Assembly (NCBI RefSeq): GCF_002899945.2
Contig: NZ_PPEG02000009.1
Location: 113,237-177,236 of the forward strand
Reading direction: 5' to 3'
Length of the DNA stretch: 64,000 bases
From: Chryseobacterium viscerum
Lineage (GTDB): Bacteria > Bacteroidota > Bacteroidia > Flavobacteriales > Weeksellaceae
Positions within the stretch are counted from its first letter, which is position 1, and every line of letters starts with the position of its first letter. Positions 9,701 to 16,972 of the stretch are shown one piece after another. The notes beneath the pieces were generated by a model. It ran no database searches and had not been told where the DNA came from. It saw nothing but the letters and a program-made list of their open reading frames with translations. A program made the translations under genes and the position numbers.

Positions 9701-9809
9701 AGTGGAAGATTTGGTGATTTCAAATGAGAAAATGCAAGAGATTTTGGAAGGGAAAACCCCTAAAAAAATCATTGTGGTTCATCACCGTATTGTGAATATC
9801 GTAATTTAA
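6795..9809 (+). CDS. leuS: leucyl-tRNA synthetase with an enlarged leucine-specific region
   Basis: The 1004-aa class I synthetase charges tRNA-Leu. It shows the HIGH-type motif HVGH (48-51), CP1 editing-domain motifs TTRPDTIFGATF and AVPAHDERDHRF, and KMSKS (779-783). The GTG start gives the expected N-terminus (MFYDHQQIEKKWQKYW). Between the conserved VYR (643-645) and IHVDV (from 733) there are about 87 residues. From memory, other Flavobacteriia have about 20-25 there, so this copy carries roughly 60 extra residues encoded by very AT-rich DNA (8730-8990). The frame is intact and all catalytic motifs are present, so the enzyme should be functional. Confidence 0.96.
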   Translation: MFYDHQQIEKKWQKYWEENQTYKTSNNTDKPKFYVLDMFPYPSGAGLHVGHPLGYIASDIYARYKRHQGFNVLHPVGYDSFGLPAEQYAIQTGQHPAITTEENINRYEEQLKKIGFSFDWSREVRTSDASYYKWTQWIFIQLYHSWYNKDTDKAESIDSLIKHFEEKGTEGLNANQNDELNFTAEEWKDASDIDKEDILLNYRLSYRAETTVNWCPALGTVLANDEVKDGKSERGGFPVFQKKMMQWSMRISAYSERLLQGLNTLDWPQPLKDSQEYWIGKSQGAQVQFQVEGHDENVEVFTTRPDTIFGATFMVLAPENPLVETITTDAQKVEVDTYIEETSKKTERDRMSDVKNVSGAFTGSYAINPFSNEKMPIYISDYVLMGYGTGAVMAVPAHDERDHRFAKKFNLEIKKVVETEEDVQEKSFDSKDSVCVNSDFLNGLHYNEAKAKMISEIETKGIGHGTTNYRQRDAIFSRQRYWGEPVPIYYKDGMPYTLPASALPLELPEVEKYLPTEDGDPPLGNAKEFAWDEANQKVVATDLIDDKTIFPLELSTMPGWAGSSWYFLRYMDPQNDGEFCAKDLSDYWGQVDLYIGGSEHATGHLLYSRFWNMFLKDRGYINHDEPFQKLINQGMILGMSAFVYRVIFNFKIELEIKNKLANLSSIAEVTPSITLFVSRNSFKKDSLKELGIYILNDDVRNQILENFKKKFDEIDGEEVEIRNFEDSYQTQQIHVDVSLLKGTSDELDTEAFKAWRPDYANAEFILEDGKYITDREVEKMSKSKYNVVNPDVICEEYGADGLRLYEMFLGPLEQSKPWNTQGLSGVYGFLKKFWNLYFNGETFEVSNEEPTKAEYKVLHTLIKKVVYDIENFSFNTSVSSFMIAVNELQKIKCNKRNILEPLAVIISPYAPHICEELWGLLGHDTSIEFEKFPVLNEDYLVEDEIEYPVSVNGKMKFKISLSAQLSAKEVEDLVISNEKMQEILEGKTPKKIIVVHHRIVNIVI

Positions 9810-9827
9810 AAAAAAATTAACATTGGG

Positions 9828-9866
9828 AAAATCAAAAAAATGGGTGTCTTATTTTTTTGATTTTTT
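9828..9866 (+). terminator. AT-rich terminator after leuS
   Basis: AAAATCAAAAAAAT pairs with ATTTTTTTGATTTT around a TGGGTGTCTT-type loop, followed by T residues. The stem is long but A-T rich, so the call is less certain than others in this window. Confidence 0.6.
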
Positions 9867-9991
9867 AACTCAAATGTTAAATTTGAGGAAAATAAATAAA
9901 ATAATTTAAAATAATTATTATATCGAAATCGTATTAAAATTTCTTTATCAAAAAAAAGCAAAATGTTTAATTAAGACTCTTGCATTTTAAT

Positions 9992-9999
9992 TAATTTTG
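9992..9999 (+). promoter_or_regulatory. -7 promoter element of the exbB-tonB operon
   Basis: TAATTTTG matches TAnnTTTG 50 bases before the exbB ATG. The rest of the 240-base gap after leuS holds only the AT-rich terminator and no reading frame. Confidence 0.45.
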
Positions 10000-10049
10000 C
10001 CTTTAATTTACACCCTGTAAAATTTTAAAACAATATAATTTAGTTAAAT

Positions 10050-10913
10050 ATGGAAATGAATGTTTCAAAAAATGATGAGCAAGTAGTTGCTAGAAAAGCA
10101 GGAGGTTTAAATCCAGCTATTATTATTCCTATTTTATTCGTTATAGGAGTTTGTATTTACTTATTTGTTCTGGGGAGCCCAGGGAACTTTAAAGATGCAG
10201 ATAAGCTTGGAAGTGGTTCTGTAGCTTTTTCAAGTGTTGAAGGAAAAGACATTCATCCAGAATCGTTTTTAGGTATTATCTACAAAGGAGGGGTTATTGT
10301 ACCAATCTTGATTACTTTCATGATTACTGTAATTGTTTTCTCTTTTGAAAGATATTTCGTTCTTGGTAAAGCAGCTGGAAAAGGGAACTTAGACAACTTC
10401 GTTGTACAAGTAAGAAGCTTACTAAACCAAAACAAAATTGACGAAGCTATCGAAGAATGTGACAGACAACAAGGTTCTGTAGGTAACGTAGTAAAAGAAG
10501 GTCTTACTACTTACAAAGCGCTTTCTCACGATAATACATTAAATAAAGAGCAGAAAATGGTAGCGCTTAACAAAGCTATCGAAGAAGCTACAACTCTTGA
10601 GATGCCAATGCTTGAGAAAAACATGATGATCCTTTCTACTCTAGGTACAGTTGCAACGTTAATCGCACTACTTGGAACAGTAATCGGGATGATCAAGGCG
10701 TTCTTTGCATTAGGTTCAGGAGGTGGTACTCCAGATGCTGCTGCTCTATCTACAGGTATCTCTGAAGCCTTGATCAACACGGCATTAGGTATTGGTACTT
10801 CAGCAATCGCTATTATCCTTTATAACTTCTTTACATCTAAAATTGATGGATTAACTTACAAGATCGACGAGATCTCTATGAGTATCCAACAATCTTTTGC
10901 TGAATTCAACTAA
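10050..10913 (+). CDS. exbB: ExbB/MotA/TolQ family proton channel subunit
   Basis: The 287-aa inner-membrane protein, with ExbD, uses the proton gradient to power TonB. Three membrane segments are visible (about residues 23-42, 80-102 and then a long pair around 190-260). The family core motif follows EMPMLEKNMMILSTLGTVATLIALLGTVIGMIKAF and continues to GISEALINTALGIGTSAIAIILYNFF. The extended first segment is common in Bacteroidetes ExbB. It leads a four-gene operon exbB-exbD-exbD-tonB; the ATG at 10050 or the one two codons later are both usable. Confidence 0.95.
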   Translation: MEMNVSKNDEQVVARKAGGLNPAIIIPILFVIGVCIYLFVLGSPGNFKDADKLGSGSVAFSSVEGKDIHPESFLGIIYKGGVIVPILITFMITVIVFSFERYFVLGKAAGKGNLDNFVVQVRSLLNQNKIDEAIEECDRQQGSVGNVVKEGLTTYKALSHDNTLNKEQKMVALNKAIEEATTLEMPMLEKNMMILSTLGTVATLIALLGTVIGMIKAFFALGSGGGTPDAAALSTGISEALINTALGIGTSAIAIILYNFFTSKIDGLTYKIDEISMSIQQSFAEFN

Positions 10914-10974
10914 GAATTAGCAAGGTATTTGCATTAGCAATTAAAAGAAGTTTAATCAAAAATATTTTATAATA

Positions 10975-11583
10975 ATGGCGAGAGTCAAACCAAAAAGACA
11001 TGGAGTAGTGACGGACATGACCGCAATGTGTGACGTTGCGTTCCTACTTCTTACGTTCTTTATCTTGACCACTCAGTTTAAAAAACCTGACGTGGAGCAG
11101 ATCAAACCGCCATCTTCAATTTCGGAAAAATTACTTCCTGATGCTAGTTTAATGACTATCAATGCTACTCCGGACGGAAAATTCTATTTCCAACCAGTAG
11201 AAAATGCATCAGAAAGAGTTGCTCTTTTGGATAAAATGGGACAGAAGTATGGTATTACTTTTGACAACAACCAAAAAGCTGCTTTCCAGAAAGTTCAGGC
11301 AATTGGAGTTCCAATGAACCAACTTAAAGGTTATTTGGATATGCCTGCAGATGAGCAGAAAAATTATAGAAGTCCTTCAGGAATTCCTATGGACAGTACA
11401 AATAAGCAGTTAATTGACTGGGTAAAAGAAAGTTTAAGCGTTAACCCTGACTACAAGTTAGCCATTAAAGGTGACGTTACGACTCAATACCCGAAAGTTA
11501 AAGGTCTATTTGAGGGTTTAAGAGATATTGATTTTCTTAAATTTTGGTTGATTACATCACAAGAAGGTAAACCTAACGAATAA
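10975..11583 (+). CDS. exbD: ExbD family biopolymer transport protein, first copy
   Basis: The 202-aa protein has a single N-terminal membrane helix in which the proton-carrying Asp lies in the motif MTAMCDVAFLLLTFFILTTQF (about residues 15-35), followed by a periplasmic domain. It is longer than the E. coli ExbD (141 aa), which is normal for Bacteroidetes. It partners ExbB and the second ExbD; a heteromeric ExbD pair is typical of this phylum. It sits 61 bases after exbB and 11 bases before the second copy. Confidence 0.93.
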   Translation: MARVKPKRHGVVTDMTAMCDVAFLLLTFFILTTQFKKPDVEQIKPPSSISEKLLPDASLMTINATPDGKFYFQPVENASERVALLDKMGQKYGITFDNNQKAAFQKVQAIGVPMNQLKGYLDMPADEQKNYRSPSGIPMDSTNKQLIDWVKESLSVNPDYKLAIKGDVTTQYPKVKGLFEGLRDIDFLKFWLITSQEGKPNE

Positions 11584-11594
11584 TATCGATAGAA

Positions 11595-12161
11595 ATGGCA
11601 GAAGTACAAGTACAAGAAAAAGGCGGCAAGGGCGGCAAGGTCCGTTCCAAGAAGCAAAACACCAGAGTCGATATGACTCCGATGGTGGACTTGGGTTTTC
11701 TATTGATTACCTTCTTTATGTTCACAACTACATTTAGTAAACCGAATGTTATGGACTTAGGTCTTCCGGCTAAACCAAAACCAGATGCTCCTAAACCTCC
11801 ACCAACAGAAATTAAACTTTCTAACTCAATTTCTATCTTATTAGGAAAAAACAATAGAGTTTTTTGGCACCAACAGGATGCTAGTTCTTTGAACGACCAA
11901 ACTCTTTTGGAAACTACTCTTGATAGAGAAGGAATTAGAAAAGTAATTCAGCAGGCAAAATCTAGAGCTGTAGATCAAAGTAAATTTACGGTGATCATTA
12001 AGCCAACTGATGATGCTGTATATAAGAACTTTGTTGATATTCTTGACGAAATGGCAATTACCAAAAGCGAGCAGTATGGTGTTACTGATTTGAAGCCTTG
12101 GGAAAAAGCTATTTATGAAAAGAAAATAGGAGGTGCTGCTGCACCTGCTGCTACAAAGTAA
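11595..12161 (+). CDS. exbD: ExbD family biopolymer transport protein, second copy
   Basis: The 188-aa protein has a basic Lys-Gly-rich N-terminus, a membrane helix with the key Asp in MTPMVDLGFLLITFFMFTT (about residues 27-45), and a periplasmic domain ending in an Ala-rich tail. Its N-terminal half is closer to canonical ExbD than the first copy. Two ExbDs with one ExbB and one TonB form a complete energising unit for TonB-dependent outer-membrane receptors. Confidence 0.93.
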   Translation: MAEVQVQEKGGKGGKVRSKKQNTRVDMTPMVDLGFLLITFFMFTTTFSKPNVMDLGLPAKPKPDAPKPPPTEIKLSNSISILLGKNNRVFWHQQDASSLNDQTLLETTLDREGIRKVIQQAKSRAVDQSKFTVIIKPTDDAVYKNFVDILDEMAITKSEQYGVTDLKPWEKAIYEKKIGGAAAPAATK

Positions 12162-12190
12162 TTTAACCATAAAATTGTTATATATAATCT

Positions 12191-13030
12191 ATGGCAGATG
12201 AAAATGTATACGGTCAGAATCTTACTTTAGACGAGATCGTATTTGAAAATAGAAACAAGGAATATGGTGCCTATGATCTTAGACATCAGTATCCTAGACT
12301 TTTAACTAAGTCTTTTATTATAGGAACAGCATTATTCCTTTTGGCAGCTTTGTCTCCGTTCATCTATCTTACGATCAAGAATCTTACGGCTCCACCTAAA
12401 CAAGAAGTGAAGGCAGATCTAGTAGATATTCTTGAAGAAGATCCGATTATCGAGCAGCCTAAAGAAGAAGAACCACCTCCACCACCTCCACCAAAGGAAG
12501 AGGAGAAAATTGAGGTGATTCAGAACGTAGTTCCTGAGCCTGTAAAAGCTCCGAAAATTGAAACTCCACCACCACCGATTACAAAACAGTTGGAAACTAC
12601 AACTGGTTTGAATAATCAGGAGGGGGTAAAAGCTCCGGCTTATACGCCACCACCACCACCACCATCTACAGGTACTAAAGCTAGTACTGTAGAAGTGAAA
12701 ACGAATAACCCGAACGAGATCTATAAAGATGTTGACCAGTCTGCAGAATATCCTGGAGGAATGGGAGCATTAAGAAAGTTCTTGGGAGATAACTTCGATA
12801 CTTCTTTAATGGAAGGAGGTGAAGGGACACTTAAAGCTAAGCTTAAGTTCGTTGTAGAAAAAGATGGAACTGTTTCTGCGGTTACTATTGAAGAGAAATC
12901 TCCCAATGGCGACTTCAACAGTGAAGCTGTTCGTGTAGTTAAGAAACTTAAAAAGTGGACTCCAGCTAAAAGAAATGGAGAAAGCGTTAGATCTTACTAT
13001 AGCGTACCATTTACTATGAACTTTGAATAA
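12191..13030 (+). CDS. tonB: TonB energy transducer
   Basis: The 279-aa protein has a cytoplasmic N-terminus containing VFENRNKEYGAYDLR, the standard Bacteroidetes TonB opening. One membrane helix lies at about 43-63. A Pro/Glu-rich periplasm-spanning region (about 85-160) has runs of six or seven prolines. The C-terminal TonB domain (about 180-279) includes YPGGMGALRKFL and SYYSVPFTMNFE. It transmits energy from ExbB/ExbD to outer-membrane receptors. It is the last gene of the operon; a strong terminator follows. Confidence 0.96.
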   Translation: MADENVYGQNLTLDEIVFENRNKEYGAYDLRHQYPRLLTKSFIIGTALFLLAALSPFIYLTIKNLTAPPKQEVKADLVDILEEDPIIEQPKEEEPPPPPPPKEEEKIEVIQNVVPEPVKAPKIETPPPPITKQLETTTGLNNQEGVKAPAYTPPPPPPSTGTKASTVEVKTNNPNEIYKDVDQSAEYPGGMGALRKFLGDNFDTSLMEGGEGTLKAKLKFVVEKDGTVSAVTIEEKSPNGDFNSEAVRVVKKLKKWTPAKRNGESVRSYYSVPFTMNFE

Positions 13031-13055
13031 GACTTAATTTATTCAAAATATAAAT

Positions 13056-13090
13056 AAAAAGAGAAGCATATGCTTCTCTTTTTATTTTTT
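13056..13090 (+). terminator. terminator after tonB
   Basis: A perfect palindrome AAAAAGAGAAGCA/TGCTTCTCTTTTT is followed by a T-rich run. It closes the exb-tonB operon. Confidence 0.88.
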
Positions 13091-13094
13091 TTGG

Positions 13095-13102
13095 TATTTT
13101 TG
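13095..13102 (+). promoter_or_regulatory. -7 element directly before the 13107 gene
   Basis: TATTTTTG fits TAnnTTTG and ends only 4 bases before the ATG at 13107 (7 before the next ATG), so the transcript would be leaderless. No clear -33 TTG is visible because the upstream DNA is the T-run of the tonB terminator. Confidence 0.4.
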
Positions 13103-13106
13103 TTAC

Positions 13107-13304
13107 ATGATGTTCAATTGGTTATCCCTGGTTACGGGATTGTTTTATATCGTTTTAGGAATTGTAGTGATTATCTATAAATTCTTCTTTACTATTTTAG
13201 AACCTGCTGTTGCCTATGCATTGGGAGTGGTATTGGTTATTTATGGTATTTTCAGGATTTACAGAGCGATCTCAAGAATTAAAAAATCGAGAAATGAAGA
13301 ATAG
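13107..13304 (+). CDS. small two-helix membrane protein
   Basis: The 65-aa protein consists almost entirely of two hydrophobic segments (about residues 5-24 and 32-51) with a basic tail (RAISRIKKSRNEE). The function is not known. Its last 11 bases overlap the start of the next gene, a PstS-like lipoprotein, so translation is likely coupled. The position between tonB and the binding protein suggests a membrane accessory of the TonB/uptake cluster, but this is only context. Start is ATG 13107 or the adjacent ATG 13110. Confidence 0.7.
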   Translation: MMFNWLSLVTGLFYIVLGIVVIIYKFFFTILEPAVAYALGVVLVIYGIFRIYRAISRIKKSRNEE

Positions 13305-14166
13305 TTTCAAGCTTGCAGTAATTTTTGTTTTAAGCATGATGCTTGCAGGCTGCAAAAAGGAGCAAAACGCTCCTTCATATCACAAAGGTGATCTTACAAT
13401 TTTTACTGACGAATCCTTTCAAAGTGTCACAGAAGCATTAGCCGGCGGCTATATGATTAATTACCCTGAAACCCATATCAAAGTAGAAACTAAAAAGGAA
13501 GATTTAGGACTTCTTGATCTTCTTAAAGGTAATGCTAAAGTGATCGTGATGTCCAGAAATCTTAATCCTGATGAAATAAAAACATACGAAGAAAGAACAG
13601 ATTTGAAGTTCCTTCCTGCTAAATTTGCTGCGGATGCGGTAGTTTTTGTTGTTCCTAAAGATTCTCCGAAAGAAAGTATTTCAATGGAGGAAATTGAGAA
13701 GGGATTGATGTCTGATAAAAAGGAACTTATCTTTGATGGAACCAACTCAAGTAATCTGAATTTTGTTGCTGAAAAATTTAAAAAGCAACCAAAAGATCTT
13801 CAATTTTCCATTATTCCGGGAAATCAGAAGATCATAGAGGAGCTAGGGAAATATCCCAATAAAATAGGTGTTATAGGCCTTAATACTTTTAGCCGTCCTT
13901 ATGATAAAACTTCAGAAAAACTAAGAGAAATGGTGAAAGTTCTTCCTGTGGTAGAAAAAGGAAAATCATATAATGCCGATTTTAAAGGACTTAGTTCAAT
14001 GGAATATCCATTTACAAGAGTACTTTATTTCCTTATTAATGAAGGTAACTTTAATATAGCCAACGGATTTATAAGATTTTCATGTACTCATTTAGGACAA
14101 AAAATTGTTCAGAAAGAGGGATTACAGCCTTATAACATCTACAAAAGAGAGGTGCAGATGCGATAA
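13294..14166 (+). CDS. PstS-like substrate-binding lipoprotein
   Basis: The 290-aa protein resembles the phosphate-type ABC substrate-binding family (type II periplasmic binding fold): LTIFTDESFQSVTEAL near the N-terminus, VIVMSRNL and FAADAVVFVVPKDSP in the first lobe, and a KIGVIGLNTFSRP hinge. The signal peptide ends in a lipobox (MLAGC), and the residues after Cys are KKEQ, which suggests inner-face or periplasmic retention. No ABC permease or ATPase genes are nearby, so it may serve a sensing or TonB-linked role. The start is the ATG inside the upstream small gene; the longer frame from 13210 is a shadow of that gene. Confidence 0.88.
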   Translation: MKNSFKLAVIFVLSMMLAGCKKEQNAPSYHKGDLTIFTDESFQSVTEALAGGYMINYPETHIKVETKKEDLGLLDLLKGNAKVIVMSRNLNPDEIKTYEERTDLKFLPAKFAADAVVFVVPKDSPKESISMEEIEKGLMSDKKELIFDGTNSSNLNFVAEKFKKQPKDLQFSIIPGNQKIIEELGKYPNKIGVIGLNTFSRPYDKTSEKLREMVKVLPVVEKGKSYNADFKGLSSMEYPFTRVLYFLINEGNFNIANGFIRFSCTHLGQKIVQKEGLQPYNIYKREVQMR

Positions 14167-14256
14167 AATTATTAAATTCACAATTTATTCCTATTAAAAA
14201 AATGTTTTTGGTCTGAAAATTGTGTAGAATATAACTCAATTATTAGAAAATATAAA

Positions 14257-15909
14257 ATGAAAGATATAATGAATATGAATGTAAAGAAGATTGCTTTTGG
14301 AGCAGCCGTAGTATTTTTTACCGGTTTTGCCTCTGCACAAACACTGCAGGATGGTATTAACAGTATAGACAGTGATAAATTTGCGCAGGCAAAAACAAAC
14401 TTCACTGACATGATCGCTAAAGAGCCTACAGCTGAAAACTACTTCTATTTAGGAAATACTTTCTTAAGACAAGGAGAGCCAGACTATGCTAAAGCAACTG
14501 AAAGTTTCAACAAAGGATTAGCTGCTGATGCAAAAAGCTATCTGAACAAAATCGGTTTAGCTGCTGTTAAATTAGGTAAAGGTGATAAAAGCGCTGTAGC
14601 TGAAATTCAGAAAGTAGTAACTGATTCCAGAGAGAAAGATGCTGAAGTTCTGTTCAGAGCAGCAGAAGCTTTAACTTTATTTGAAAAGAACAGTTCACCT
14701 GATCTTGCTATCCAGTTCTTAACTAAGGCGATTGAAAAAGCTGAGAAAAAAGGTGTTCCTGCACATTATTATTATACATTAGGAGATGCTTACAGACTAA
14801 AAAGAATGCCGGGAGAGGCTATGTCTGCTTATGATAAAGCATTACCTACTGCTAAAAATAAAGCTTCCGTTTATACAAGAATGGCAACTTTGTGGATGGC
14901 AGCACAACAATGGCAACAAGCTAAACAAAACATTGATAAAGCTATTGGGGTAGATGCAACGTATGCTCCTGCATATAAAGCATTAGCGGGTTATGATATC
15001 AGATATCAGCAGAATGCAAAAGCAACTCAAGACCTTATCAACTATACAAAATACGCTGACGAAGATCCATATACTCAATTAGAAATTGCAAAATTATACT
15101 TCACAAATGAAGACTATGCAAACTCTAAAACTGTTTTGGATAAGATCTTTGATAAAATCGAAGACCCTATTAAGTTCAAATTAAGAGCTTATCAGGCATA
15201 TGCAGATAAAAACTATGCAGATGCTAAACAAAACATGGATACGTTTGCTTCTCAAGCTGAAAAGACAAGAATACAGCCTGCTGACCAAGGTCTACAAGGG
15301 CTTATTGCTGCAGGTTTAGCAAAAGATGAGAAAGATGCTGCTAAAAAGACAGCTTTGATGACAGAATCTCAGCAGAAAGTTGCTATTGCAAAAGCTGCAA
15401 AAGATGAAACAATGAAATGGGATCTTGAATTGGCTAACATCGCGGGTGGTGGAGGTGCTTCTCAGGCAGAAGTTGATAAAGGACCTACTAACCCAGCCAT
15501 TGAAGCCTTGAAAAAGCAGGTTGCAGCTAATGCTCAGGATTCTGATGCATTATTCAAGTTGGCAACAGCTTACCAGGATGTTAAAAACTGGAACGGAGCA
15601 ATCCTTACATGGCAAAAAATGTCAGCTCTTCTTCCTGATTGGGCTCCGGCTTATTACAGCCAGGGATATTCTTACCAACAGGCAGGAAATAATGATGCTG
15701 CAAAATTGGCTTACGAGAAATTCATCAGTACAGTAAAACCTGCTGACCAGGAAGCGAACAAGCAAACTCTTGCTTATGCTTATTTCGCAGTAGCTTATAT
15801 GAACAAAGATTCTGATGCTGCAAAAGCGAAAGATTATGTAGCTAAATCTTTACAGTTAGATCCTACTTACCAGGACGCTGTAAAATTAAATGCAGAGATC
15901 AATAAGTAA
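14257..15909 (+). CDS. tetratricopeptide repeat protein, exported
   Basis: The 550-aa protein has an N-terminal signal peptide (cleavage near FASAQ). The rest is all-helical and made of TPR units, clear in AENYFYLGNTFLRQGEPDYAKA, AHYYYTLGDAYRLKRMPGEA, YTRMATLWMAAQQWQQAKQN and YYSQGYSYQQAGNNDAAK. TPR proteins are protein-protein scaffolds. This copy follows the PstS-like lipoprotein by 90 bases and ends the TonB-linked cluster, an arrangement I recall from other Flavobacteriia. Three ATGs (14257, 14269, 14275) are in frame; 14275 (MNVKKIAFG) gives the cleanest signal peptide. No T9SS tail is present, so it is probably periplasmic. Confidence 0.88.
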   Translation: MKDIMNMNVKKIAFGAAVVFFTGFASAQTLQDGINSIDSDKFAQAKTNFTDMIAKEPTAENYFYLGNTFLRQGEPDYAKATESFNKGLAADAKSYLNKIGLAAVKLGKGDKSAVAEIQKVVTDSREKDAEVLFRAAEALTLFEKNSSPDLAIQFLTKAIEKAEKKGVPAHYYYTLGDAYRLKRMPGEAMSAYDKALPTAKNKASVYTRMATLWMAAQQWQQAKQNIDKAIGVDATYAPAYKALAGYDIRYQQNAKATQDLINYTKYADEDPYTQLEIAKLYFTNEDYANSKTVLDKIFDKIEDPIKFKLRAYQAYADKNYADAKQNMDTFASQAEKTRIQPADQGLQGLIAAGLAKDEKDAAKKTALMTESQQKVAIAKAAKDETMKWDLELANIAGGGGASQAEVDKGPTNPAIEALKKQVAANAQDSDALFKLATAYQDVKNWNGAILTWQKMSALLPDWAPAYYSQGYSYQQAGNNDAAKLAYEKFISTVKPADQEANKQTLAYAYFAVAYMNKDSDAAKAKDYVAKSLQLDPTYQDAVKLNAEINK

Positions 15910-15935
15910 TTTAAAATTTAAATTATAGATATTAA

Positions 15936-15969
15936 AACTTCCCATCCATTATGTTTGGGAAGTTTTTAT
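15936..15969 (+). terminator. terminator after the TPR gene
   Basis: AAACTTCCCA and TTGGGAAGTTT pair around a short loop and are followed by T residues. The right arm also contains the TTTG (15954-15957) that could serve as the -33 element of the next gene. Confidence 0.88.
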
Positions 15970-15986
15970 TTTAAATCCTATCTTTG
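15954..15986 (+). promoter_or_regulatory. promoter of bshB1 overlapping the previous terminator
   Basis: TTTG (15954-15957), a 21-base spacer and TATCTTTG (15979-15986) match the Bacteroidetes TTTG-N19-21-TAnnTTTG promoter. The -7 element ends 5 bases before the ATG, so transcription would start close to the first codon. Confidence 0.65.
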
Positions 15987-15991
15987 AATGT

Positions 15992-16711
15992 ATGAAAACT
16001 GATATACTTGCTTTTGGTGCACATCCTGATGATGTAGAGCTGGGATGTGGCGGAACTATTGCTAAAATGGTTGCGGAGGGGAAAAAATGTGTCGTTGTAG
16101 ATCTTACAAGAGGAGAACTCGGAACAAGAGGTACAGATGAAACAAGAAAATCCGAAGCTTCAGACGCTGCTAAAATTTTAGGACTGTCTGCAAGAGAGAA
16201 TCTTGGAATGAAAGATGGCTTTCTTGTCAATTCCGAAGAGTATCAAATGAGAATCGTAAAAATGATTCGAAAATACAGGCCAGAAATCGTCTTAGCGAAT
16301 GCAATTGATGATAGACATCCGGACCATGCAAAAGGAGCAAAATTAGTGTCGGATGCGTGCTTTTTATCCGGATTAAGAAAAATTGAAACTTCTGATGAAG
16401 GAGAAGCTCAGGAAGTATGGAGACCGAAGCATGTTTTCCATTATATTCAGTGGAAAGATATCAAGCCGGAATTTGTAATTGATATCTCGGAATATCTTAA
16501 CACAAAACTTGAAGCCTGTATGGCTTATAAAACCCAGTTTTATGACCCGGCTTCTAAGGAACCCGAGACTCCGATTACTACAAAAGACTTTTATGAGAGT
16601 TTGACATACCGTGCACAGGATTTAGGCCGATTATCGGGAGTTACTTATGCTGAGGGCTTTACATCTGAAAAGTTAATTTCTTTGAAAAATTTTGATGGAA
16701 TTGTTTGGTAG
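15992..16711 (+). CDS. bshB1: bacillithiol biosynthesis deacetylase BshB1
   Basis: The 239-aa zinc-dependent deacetylase of the PIG-L/LmbE family removes the acetyl group from GlcNAc-malate, the second step of bacillithiol synthesis. The zinc motif HPDD is at residues 11-14, and the second metal/catalytic stretch DDRHPDHAKGAKLV lies about 105-118. The C-terminal SGVTYAEGF is characteristic of BshB1 rather than of generic PIG-L proteins. Length matches the family. It is transcribed alone from a promoter whose -7 element is 5 bases from the start; tRNA-His follows. Confidence 0.93.
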   Translation: MKTDILAFGAHPDDVELGCGGTIAKMVAEGKKCVVVDLTRGELGTRGTDETRKSEASDAAKILGLSARENLGMKDGFLVNSEEYQMRIVKMIRKYRPEIVLANAIDDRHPDHAKGAKLVSDACFLSGLRKIETSDEGEAQEVWRPKHVFHYIQWKDIKPEFVIDISEYLNTKLEACMAYKTQFYDPASKEPETPITTKDFYESLTYRAQDLGRLSGVTYAEGFTSEKLISLKNFDGIVW

Positions 16712-16734
16712 TTGAGGAAAATGTCCTATATTTG
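16704..16734 (+). promoter_or_regulatory. promoter of tRNA-His
   Basis: TTTG (16704-16707), a 19-base spacer and TATATTTG (16727-16734) form a near-ideal Bacteroidetes housekeeping promoter. The -33 part lies inside the end of bshB1. The first tRNA base is 13 bases after the -7 element. Confidence 0.75.
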
Positions 16735-16746
16735 CACTCACAAAAC

Positions 16747-16821
<75 letters not shown>

Positions 16822-16828
16822 CTAAATT

Positions 16829-16861
16829 AGCACATTTTCTTTTGAAAATGTGCTTTTTTTA
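16829..16861 (+). terminator. terminator after tRNA-His
   Basis: A perfect stem AGCACATTTTC/GAAAATGTGCT with a TTTT loop is followed by a long T run. Confidence 0.92.
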
Positions 16862-16938
16862 TTTTAATTAAGATAGCCAAATTAGGGCGTTATAACACTT
16901 TTTAGTGTGTTAATTTTTTTTATACTATCTTAAACAAG

Positions 16939-16946
16939 TATATTTG
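16939..16946 (+). promoter_or_regulatory. -7 element of the T9SS beta-helix gene
   Basis: TATATTTG, 26 bases before the ATG at 16973. No convincing TTG lies 19-21 bases upstream; a GTGTG stretch is the nearest. Confidence 0.5.
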
Positions 16947-16972
16947 CACGGTAATTATCAACATAATTGGGG

